Assembly: GCA_020850025.1 (NCBI GenBank)
Contig: JADZFI010000429.1
Coordinates: 1-13,145 of the forward strand
Reading direction: 5' to 3'
Source of the DNA: Saprospiraceae bacterium
GTDB taxonomy: Bacteria; Bacteroidota; Bacteroidia; Chitinophagales; Saprospiraceae
Length of the DNA stretch: 13,145 nt
The stretch's first letter is position 1. Each line of letters starts with the position of its first letter. The notes beneath the pieces are model-generated. The model worked only from the letters and a program-made list of their open reading frames with translations, was not told where the DNA came from and ran no database searches. Shown here piece after piece: positions 7,194 through 13,145 of the stretch. Position numbers and translations under genes: made by a program.

Positions 7194-7763
7194 TTGAAAT
7201 CTGGACACGTTAAAAACCACTCTAAGTTGACCATAATATCAGCCATTAGCAGGCAAATAGCCACGGAGAAAATCAGGGATTGGGCGCTTCAGTATGGCGT
7301 TCCGGAAAAGTCTGTATTACTTGCTGTCAATGGACTGGTTCCGTCAGCCTGGCTTCTTTGGGAAAAACATCATTTACAGCAATGGACAGTCCAAACAAGC
7401 TTTTCTGAATTAGAGTCGCAGTTGATGGGTGTTTTCCAACAGAATCCTGCCATTTTTCCGGCACTGTGTGCTTTTTCAGGAATGCCGCTCCCGGCGTTGC
7501 AAAACATGTTTCCGTCCGTCATTCATGATTTAAGCAGGATAATGTCGGCGCAATTTCAGGGGAAATCCCTGTCTGAATTGGAACGGTGGTTTCATTTGGG
7601 AAAAGACGAGGCCGAAGTGTTGCTTCCATCCTCCGTAAGGGCGGTGACACCAGAACTTCAGGCTTCTCCGCGTTTGTTATCCCGGCCTGTGGCAATATCC
7701 ACCTGGCTGGAAGGTTTTTTCTGGTTATTGCTTCTAGGTTGTTTGTTTTACTGGATGCTTTAA
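7194..7763 (+). CDS. DUF937-like protein with C-terminal membrane anchor
   Basis: This hypothetical protein has up to 189 residues. Two segments follow the spacing of DUF937 half-repeats: WALQYGVPEKSVLLAVNGLV (residues 30-49) and WFHLGKDEAEVLLPSSVRAV (132-151), each a Gly-containing turn followed by a helix and then a proline or threonine-proline. The last ~19 residues (WLEGFFWLLLLGCLFYWML, 171-189) form one transmembrane helix reaching the C-terminus, so it is probably tail-anchored. DUF937 has no established activity. No ATG lies at the N-terminus: the frame can start at TTG 7194 or TTG 7227, while the nearby ATG 7190 is in another frame and stops after 7 codons. The start is therefore uncertain. 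It is divergent from the broken binding-protein gene, and its stop overlaps the stop of the LTD gene. Confidence 0.6.
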   Translation: MKSGHVKNHSKLTIISAISRQIATEKIRDWALQYGVPEKSVLLAVNGLVPSAWLLWEKHHLQQWTVQTSFSELESQLMGVFQQNPAIFPALCAFSGMPLPALQNMFPSVIHDLSRIMSAQFQGKSLSELERWFHLGKDEAEVLLPSSVRAVTPELQASPRLLSRPVAISTWLEGFFWLLLLGCLFYWML

Positions 7764-10390
7764 AAGGTACCCACTGCGGCTACTGTTTTTTTAATGCGCA
7801 TGACGGTACCATCTGGTGCAAACATTTCTACCAAGAGGACATGAATACCGGGCCTGGTTTTTCCGCCGTTATCGGTGTCTCCATCCCAACGAACAGCGCC
7901 CTGTGTTCCGATCAGGTTTTGACGCACCAGTGTTTTTACCAGGTTGCCGTCGGAGTCGAATATCTTCAAACCTGCAGCATAACCTTCAGCGGGTAAATGG
8001 TAAAATATTTCCAGGAAGTCTTCCCTGCCATCACCATCGGGTGATAGTCGGGCTAATGGGATGCTGATAAGTTCCTCCTTGACAAGAATATCCGAAAGTG
8101 CCTGAGAATTAGGAAGGGTAGGGGTTCCATAAGCGCCCGTGCGCTGAGGCGCTGCAGAACTCCAGTTGGAGGGATCCTGGGTTGGGCCATTGATCCGCAA
8201 ACGCTCAATGGCAACGCCCTCTTGCTCGGTCGTGCTGAGCAATGCATTGTGAAGCCCCCGATAATAAAAAAAGGAGTCAACTACCACAGTCTGGCCATTT
8301 CCTGCCCAGTAAACCTTTATGCTGTCTGCTTTGTCGTCCAGGGAAGGCAATTGGTTCTGAAGCACATTTTTCTTTACAATATTGGCATAGTTGTTCCGGA
8401 TGTAGTCAGCATCGTTGCTGAAAACATGATACTCTCCGGGTAAAAACAGCCGTTCCTGGGTAACCTGCACCACACTGGTGGTACTGTCTGTGTTGCTGGC
8501 CAGAAAAAAATCCGACCAGTCGAAGATCTTCTGACTGTTGTTGTAACACTCAAGATATCTGGCGCCTCCGGATGCCGGATTGAACAGTATTTCATTGATG
8601 ACTATGTCGTGCGGCTCCGGTTTTTCAGCCAGTCCAAGAAAAATGGAGTCTACCCAAAGAAATGGGTTGCCGCTACAATCCATCACAGTGTTGTCGATGG
8701 TAAGCAGGTACAAGGTAGAGGACTGGAGGTTGGTAGCCAGTTCCAGTCGCACAAATGCCCGATCGTTGGGCAGGAGCTCGGCAGCGGCTATGGCCACCGG
8801 GGGCGTTAATTGATAGGCAGCCGGATCGGTTGCTGAAGTGCCCTCCATCCCTTCAGTGAATTGTACCAAAATGCTGTTGGCAGATTCCGGAAAAACCTTG
8901 AATACCCTTGGCTGCGTGGTATCCGATTGGCTGGAATTTGCGGCATTGGGCAGGCCCGGGGTTCCGCCAATGGTGGCCGGGCAGGATTGCCAGTTTTCCG
9001 CGCCCAGGCAGGGAAGGTTCTGGTTTACTCGCTCCAGGGAAAATCCGCCGTCATCCTTGCCCGCATCAGTGTGCCAGAATACCGAATATGCTACCCGGTC
9101 GATGATCTCGCCGCTACCGGTACTGATGGTCAATACATCGCTCTCATTGTTTAACAAACTGGCGCTTATGCTCATGCCAAGCACCGTGCCGGTGGTTGAC
9201 GCCTGAAGTGCAGATTGATTGGCCAGAGCAGTGATGGCCAGGTACTCTCCAGGATGTATAAGGTAGGATGGAAAGGGTATCGGACTGCTGTTGGCGTCCG
9301 AAAAGCGAAGTGTGGCGAGGTCAATGATCTTGCCGGAACGGTTAAAAATTTCCAGCCATTCCACTTCAGGCAGACCAACTCCGGGACTTGGATCGGCCAT
9401 GATTTCGCTGATGAGCAAATTGAATTCCGTTGCGGCCTCCACTTTTACGTAGGAAAATGACTGGTTTTGCGCCAGGCTCTGATTTCCGATCAGGTCTTTA
9501 ATTCCGGTAGTTTGTAAGGTGTAGGTGCCAGTATTCAAAGAGGTGTTTAGACTGAGCACTACAGTTCTTAAGTCGCCCAACAAACTAGCCGACTGTGGCG
9601 TGCCTACACCGTTGTTGATTGTATAATTAAGGATGTTTTGGGCAGAATTAAGCTCAAGCGGTTCATTAAAGACAGCGGTCACCTGCGTTGCCTGAGTGGC
9701 AGTAGCCTGCACCAAAATGGGGGGCTGGTTGTCTGGCACATCTGGTCGGACATCAACATTGTCCAGGAAAAACTTCGACGCGTTGCTGATGGTATAAACG
9801 CACTGCCAGCCGAAGTAGGCGTTATTGGCGCCAGGCCAGGTTTGTTCGGTAAGGCTGAACTGGGTTTGCAATGCAGCGCCAATGGTTCCCGCATCAACCG
9901 TCCAGTTGCCTGCCTGGGTTCGCTTGATGTAAAAATGGAGATTGGGCGAACTGGCTGCAACTCCAGGGATACCGGTAGCCAACTGGGTTTTTACGCCGCC
10001 GTCAAGACGGAAAAACCGGATAGCATCTGCACTCCCGGATTCTCCCATTTCAAGATAATATCCGTTGGCGGTCGTGAGATCGGTTTGGTTGAGCTGGAGA
10101 TAGATCCTAACCAGATTCTGGCCGGAAGGATCAAAACCAAGTCGAACATCGAACTCCCAAATGCAGCTGTCTGGCAGGTTGGCGCCCACCAACAGGCTTG
10201 ATTGTCCTGCGGCAGTGGCCACAAGTTGTAATTCCCCGGATGTATTGACCTGGAATTGCGAAACATCTCCAACCCAGGTAGGATTCTGAGTGAAATTGCC
10301 ATCCGAAAAATCATCAATGACCTGACTTGACAAGGCCAATGGAAATATCCCTGCCCAAAAAGTCAGGATGAATATGCGTGAAAGGTACAT
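7760..10390 (-). CDS. Large secreted lamin-tail-domain (LTD) / Ig-like surface protein
   Basis: The 876-residue protein starts at ATG 10390 with a clear signal peptide (MYLSRIFILTFWAGIFPLALSS). Domains in order: a concanavalin/LamG-like jelly-roll region (~25-215, DDFSDGNF ... FFLDNVDV); a Big_5-type Ig module (~222-315); LTD 1 (~323-440, LLISEIMADPSPG ... VEWLEIFNRSG); a second Ig-like module (~490-585); LTD 2 (~595-715, IVINEILFNPASGGARYLE); and a FlgD-Ig-like C-terminal module (~780-876, RLSPDGDGREDF ... VRWDGDTDNGG). Such chains in Bacteroidota are exported adhesive or structural proteins, sometimes carrying an enzyme; I see no catalytic motif here. The C-terminus is β-rich with KK but does not clearly match the classic type IX sorting signal. 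An upstream in-frame start would add 33 unlikely residues overlapping the divergent lipoprotein gene. Confidence 0.85.
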   Translation of the reverse strand: MYLSRIFILTFWAGIFPLALSSQVIDDFSDGNFTQNPTWVGDVSQFQVNTSGELQLVATAAGQSSLLVGANLPDSCIWEFDVRLGFDPSGQNLVRIYLQLNQTDLTTANGYYLEMGESGSADAIRFFRLDGGVKTQLATGIPGVAASSPNLHFYIKRTQAGNWTVDAGTIGAALQTQFSLTEQTWPGANNAYFGWQCVYTISNASKFFLDNVDVRPDVPDNQPPILVQATATQATQVTAVFNEPLELNSAQNILNYTINNGVGTPQSASLLGDLRTVVLSLNTSLNTGTYTLQTTGIKDLIGNQSLAQNQSFSYVKVEAATEFNLLISEIMADPSPGVGLPEVEWLEIFNRSGKIIDLATLRFSDANSSPIPFPSYLIHPGEYLAITALANQSALQASTTGTVLGMSISASLLNNESDVLTISTGSGEIIDRVAYSVFWHTDAGKDDGGFSLERVNQNLPCLGAENWQSCPATIGGTPGLPNAANSSQSDTTQPRVFKVFPESANSILVQFTEGMEGTSATDPAAYQLTPPVAIAAAELLPNDRAFVRLELATNLQSSTLYLLTIDNTVMDCSGNPFLWVDSIFLGLAEKPEPHDIVINEILFNPASGGARYLECYNNSQKIFDWSDFFLASNTDSTTSVVQVTQERLFLPGEYHVFSNDADYIRNNYANIVKKNVLQNQLPSLDDKADSIKVYWAGNGQTVVVDSFFYYRGLHNALLSTTEQEGVAIERLRINGPTQDPSNWSSAAPQRTGAYGTPTLPNSQALSDILVKEELISIPLARLSPDGDGREDFLEIFYHLPAEGYAAGLKIFDSDGNLVKTLVRQNLIGTQGAVRWDGDTDNGGKTRPGIHVLLVEMFAPDGTVMRIKKTVAAVGTF

Positions 10391-10405
10391 ACGATTCAAC
10401 TGCCG

Positions 10406-10413
10406 TAGATTTG
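10406..10413 (+). promoter_or_regulatory. Candidate -7 box for the SH3-domain lipoprotein
   Basis: TAGATTTG matches TAnnTTTG exactly, 18 bp before the lipoprotein ATG, in the 41-bp gap between two divergent starts. On the opposite strand TAAGTTTA (plus-strand 10418-10425) is a one-mismatch -7 box for the LTD gene. No good -33 TTG was found at the expected spacing for either, so confidence is low. Confidence 0.35.
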
Positions 10414-10431
10414 TGCGTAAACTTACTTGGA

Positions 10432-11475
10432 ATGACCCATTCGGCCGGCAAAATTTTCCTGATCTCGTGTATTTTTCTTTTAGGATCATGTGAGAAATCG
10501 TATGATAACCAATTAATTGTATGGAAAGATAATGCAGAAGTCAGAAAAGAGCCAGATGATAGAAGTGCTGTGTTGAAGAGGTTGCAAAAGGGGGACCGGT
10601 TGCAAGACCTGGATGAAACAGCGTCTTCAGAATCCGTATTTTTTATCAGGGAGGAAACATTTCAGTCTCCCTGGATAAAAATTAAAATGCCCGAAGGCCA
10701 GTCGGGATGGGTACTTGCCTGGTCCGTTAAGCCTCTGGAACCGGATTCAACATGGTTATTAAGAAAACGAATGGATACCTACTGGGGCAAAGGACTCCGG
10801 ATGGAGAGAGACAGGTGGTTGGACGATTTCAGGTCCATGAAAAGTCAGGAGGACTGGTTTTCAGCCTTGCGAACTGCTGTGTATTTGCGGGACACCATGA
10901 TGCAATTATTGCACCATAAACCGGATACGGAAGACCGCCTGAGTTTTCGATGGATGACGAAGTTGTTGCCTGGTTTCATTTTACAGGAATCTTCAAGCTC
11001 CGGCAAACCCTACCTGTTTGCGGATTACCGGATTTGGCTGGGAAAAGCCATTCAATGTTCAGGAGGCCAGGATGATGCCTTAGCCAGGTGCTACTGCAGT
11101 TTGTTTCCCGAGGATAGTATTGAGTCGAGGTTCCCGATTTGGGTGTTCCAGTTGGGGGAAGAGGAGTATGCGAGCCAGTTGGGACTTGGGCGTCACGATC
11201 TTGTGCTTAGGAATCTGGATGTCCTTTTGCAGGAAGCTCCGCTTGCAAAAAAGGAAATTATGGCGTTGAAAAATCTGATATTGGAGGACATCCTCGATCA
11301 CAGCAGATCCTATTGGCAGTCTGCTGATAAAATACAGAAGGAATTACAGGGGATCATCAGTCATCTGCCCGCCTGTCTTTCTCCTGATGAAACAGAAGCC
11401 ATCCGCATCCGCATCAAAATGTTCCAGCAACCCGAGTTACATGGAATAAAGTTGAATTTGAGGAGCGGAGAATGA
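10432..11475 (+). CDS. Lipoprotein with bacterial SH3 domain
   Basis: The ATG at 10432 gives a 347-residue protein with a textbook lipoprotein signal, IFLISCIFLLGSC, whose lipidated cysteine is Cys20. An SH3_3-like domain follows at about residues 28-101: LIVWKDNAEVRKEPDDRSAV, LQKGDRLQDL, then the closing WIKIKMPEGQSGWVLAWSVK. Bacterial SH3 domains often bind peptidoglycan or cell-wall peptides. The remaining ~245 residues are helical and charged, and I recognise no domain in them (DTYWGKGLRMERDRW ... EDWFSALRTAVYL ...). Aromatic and paired-helix text there could be TPR-like, but this is a guess. An upstream in-frame ATG at 10378 would add 18 residues and bury the signal peptide, so I reject it. 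The gene is divergent from the LTD gene and convergent with the S74 gene. Confidence 0.8.
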   Translation: MTHSAGKIFLISCIFLLGSCEKSYDNQLIVWKDNAEVRKEPDDRSAVLKRLQKGDRLQDLDETASSESVFFIREETFQSPWIKIKMPEGQSGWVLAWSVKPLEPDSTWLLRKRMDTYWGKGLRMERDRWLDDFRSMKSQEDWFSALRTAVYLRDTMMQLLHHKPDTEDRLSFRWMTKLLPGFILQESSSSGKPYLFADYRIWLGKAIQCSGGQDDALARCYCSLFPEDSIESRFPIWVFQLGEEEYASQLGLGRHDLVLRNLDVLLQEAPLAKKEIMALKNLILEDILDHSRSYWQSADKIQKELQGIISHLPACLSPDETEAIRIRIKMFQQPELHGIKLNLRSGE

Positions 11476-11476
11476 A

Positions 11477-11522
11477 GGAGAGGCACCGAGGAACAGACAG
11501 TCTGGTTCCCCGGCGCCTCTCC
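11477..11522 (-). terminator. Long bidirectional hairpin between convergent genes
   Basis: The arms 11477-11494 and 11505-11522 are 18 nt each around a 10-nt loop; CAGAC/GTCTG inside the loop can pair further. On the plus strand two positions are A·C mismatches (11485/11514 and 11489/11510). On the minus-strand RNA the same positions are G·U pairs, so the stem is continuous there. It therefore favours termination of the S74-domain gene, whose stop is 21 bp away. No T-tract follows on either strand. Confidence 0.65.
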
Positions 11523-11542
11523 GGTAATGATCTATTTTGTCC

Positions 11543-13144
11543 TCACTGTTTGTTCTCCAGTTGAAGCAATCTTGCTTCCAGCGACTGGAATTTGGCCTTC
11601 AACTCCTCGTTTTCTTTTTTGAGGGCATTCAGTTCAGTTTGTTGTTCCTGAATGGATTTGATGGCCACAACAGTCAAGCCGTTGTAGTTCACGTTCATGT
11701 ACTCTTTATGGGTTTCTCGATCAACAAAGGAGCCAACCAGTTCCGGGAAAACCTCCTGCAACTCCTGAGCCATAAATCCGATGGATTTACTGGCGTCTGC
11801 CTTTTCAGTTACATAGCGGTAAGTCATAGGCTTCAAGGTCATGAGCTTTCCTAATGCACCGGAAGAGAGCAATGAAACATCTGTTTTTAAGCGGCGGTCC
11901 GAAACGGCCATGTATTGGCCGTTAGGAGCAAAAATGCCCACCGGTAAACCGGCGCCAAAGTTATTGTTGAACAACTCCAGGTTGCCGTTAACAGGGCTGG
12001 CGGAAAATTCCCAACTGGTACCGCTGTTATTGTTGGTAAGGGAGATACCACCTGCTTTTTGCAGAACACTTAGGGCGGCAGGTGAGGGTATTGCATTGCC
12101 GATGCTGACATGACCGGTTAGTCCATGCGCAACAATGGCATTCAAACCATTCGGTTGGATATGGATATTGGATACATCAGAAGTTGACATGGAAAACATT
12201 TGAGCAGTCTGGCGAACAAATGCCGGACCGGGGCCTGCTCCCGAAAAACCAATACTTGGTGTAGCACTTTGCAAACGAATGCTTTCACCGTTGCCGGTAA
12301 TGTGCAACCGTGCGGCAGGATTGTTAATGCCGATGCCTACATTACCTGCATTGGAGTTGAAAATATGATCTCCGTTGTTACCCCAGTCGTCGCCAACCAT
12401 GGTCAGAAGTGGCGTAAGGTCTACGGTATTGCCGTTACTGATTTCCAATTCGGCGCCGTTCAGTGAAAGTGCCTGCAATTCATTGGTGGCATCCAGATCA
12501 CCGGTATTGGTAATCACATCGTTAGTGAGATCAATGCCGTTTCCAGCCGTATAGGTAGTGCCTGTGGGCAGGGTTACAGTGTTACCATTGAGAATGGTCA
12601 ATTGATCGCCATTTATGGACAAGGTCTGAAGCTCATTGGTAGCATTCAAATCTCCGGTGTTGGAGATGGTATTGCCAGCAATATTGATACCGGCGCCTCC
12701 AACATAATTTGCTCCGGCCGGCAGGTCTACGGTATTTCCATTTGTAATGGTCAACTGATTGCCGTTTACAGAAAGCAATTGTAACTCGTTGTTAGGGTTG
12801 TTGTCGGCATCACCGATGTTGGAGATAACATTACCAGTGATGTCAATACCAGCACCCTCAATATAATTGGGAACAGCAGGAAGATCAATGGTATTCCCAT
12901 CGCTGATGGTCAGTTGGTTGCCCATAATGGACAAGGTTTGCAGCTCATTGGTAATATCCAGGTCGCCAGTGTTGGTGATCAGGAAGTTCGGCGCTGTACC
13001 GGTAATGTCAATACCTACGCCTTCATTATATACATCACCGGTTCCTCCGCTATTATCCGGACCAGGCACCCAAGCTGCGCCATTCCATTTCAACACTTCA
13101 CCATCATTGGCGCCTTGCGGGGCAAGGTCAAGCGGATTTCCGAG
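11543..13144 (-). CDS. Tail fiber domain-containing protein with S74 chaperone domain and tandem repeats (5'-partial)
   Basis: The frame runs off the right edge; residues before the GTG at 13096 (LAPQGANDGEVLKWNGAAWV) match the usual N-terminal 'G-x-VLKWNG-AWVPG' text of these proteins, so that GTG is internal. Numbered from it, residues ~23-230 are tandem β-repeats of about 51-53 residues (NELQ at 50, 103, 154, 205, each followed by L-S-x-x-G-x-x-L-x-I-x-x-GNTV/I). A stalk region with VGIGINNPAARLHITG follows. The C-terminus is a Peptidase_S74 intramolecular chaperone with SDRRLK at 399-404: Ser399 and Lys404 have the spacing of the self-cleaving dyad in phage endosialidase tailspikes. The domain ends in a coiled coil (~482-517). 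The chaperone trimerises the fibre and cuts itself off. I see no phage genes nearby, so this is probably a cellular surface protein. Confidence 0.88.
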   Translation of the reverse strand, partial: LGNPLDLAPQGANDGEVLKWNGAAWVPGPDNSGGTGDVYNEGVGIDITGTAPNFLITNTGDLDITNELQTLSIMGNQLTISDGNTIDLPAVPNYIEGAGIDITGNVISNIGDADNNPNNELQLLSVNGNQLTITNGNTVDLPAGANYVGGAGINIAGNTISNTGDLNATNELQTLSINGDQLTILNGNTVTLPTGTTYTAGNGIDLTNDVITNTGDLDATNELQALSLNGAELEISNGNTVDLTPLLTMVGDDWGNNGDHIFNSNAGNVGIGINNPAARLHITGNGESIRLQSATPSIGFSGAGPGPAFVRQTAQMFSMSTSDVSNIHIQPNGLNAIVAHGLTGHVSIGNAIPSPAALSVLQKAGGISLTNNNSGTSWEFSASPVNGNLELFNNNFGAGLPVGIFAPNGQYMAVSDRRLKTDVSLLSSGALGKLMTLKPMTYRYVTEKADASKSIGFMAQELQEVFPELVGSFVDRETHKEYMNVNYNGLTVVAIKSIQEQQTELNALKKENEELKAKFQSLEARLLQLENKQ

Positions 13145-13145
13145 C

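Noticed and set aside
10378..10431. Longer start for the SH3 lipoprotein from ATG 10378
   Set aside because: It would bury the lipoprotein signal peptide and overlap the divergent gene.
10391..10489. Longer start for the LTD protein
   Set aside because: It would put 33 non-signal residues before a clear signal peptide and overlap the divergent lipoprotein gene.
11543..13144. Prophage or phage tail locus
   Set aside because: S74 domains are common in cellular Bacteroidota proteins, and no other phage gene is in the window.

Overview
The window looks like chromosomal DNA of a free-living Bacteroidota, most like the Saprospiria/Lewinella group. That assignment is by recall of similar proteins, not by a search. 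Supporting signs are the absence of clear Shine-Dalgarno sites, TAnnTTTG-type -7 boxes, a MerR/B12-fold regulator of a style common in that phylum, lamin-tail-domain (LTD) surface proteins, and a cellular S74 'tail fiber domain' protein. I see no rRNA, tRNA, CRISPR, transposase or integrase.

Layout. (1) Bases 1-3400, plus strand: the 3' part of a MerR-family regulator with a C-terminal B12-binding-type fold whose cobalamin-ligand residues are missing; a THUMP-domain RlmL-like rRNA methyltransferase; and, 2 bp after it, a polytopic membrane protein with GT-C-like topology. (2) Bases 3394-3531: a 138-bp convergent intergenic region made almost entirely of repeats, with a 16-bp tandem pair, three abutting hairpins (the first a good intrinsic terminator) and four 7-bp tandem copies. 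(3) Bases 3530-7165, minus strand: sppA (signal peptide peptidase, 67-kDa type) and, upstream of it, a family-5 peptide-type ABC substrate-binding lipoprotein split by a single in-frame TAA. (4) Bases 7194-7763, plus strand: a small DUF937-like protein with a C-terminal membrane anchor and no ATG start. Its stop codon overlaps the stop of the next gene. (5) Bases 7760-10390, minus strand: a large secreted protein with an LTD/Ig/FlgD-like domain chain. (6) Bases 10432-11475, plus strand, divergent from it: an SH3-domain lipoprotein. (7) Bases 11543 to the right edge, minus strand: an S74 chaperone-domain protein with about 51-residue tandem repeats. Gene 6 and this one converge on a long hairpin.

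These genes do not form one pathway. Common themes are RNA modification (the methyltransferase) and cell-envelope or secreted functions (sppA, binding lipoprotein, LTD protein, SH3 lipoprotein, S74 protein, membrane protein). I found no clear new defence or mobile system. The items most worth a second look are the composite repeat region at 3394-3531, the nonsense codon at 6734-6736, and the ligand-less B12-type regulator at the left edge.
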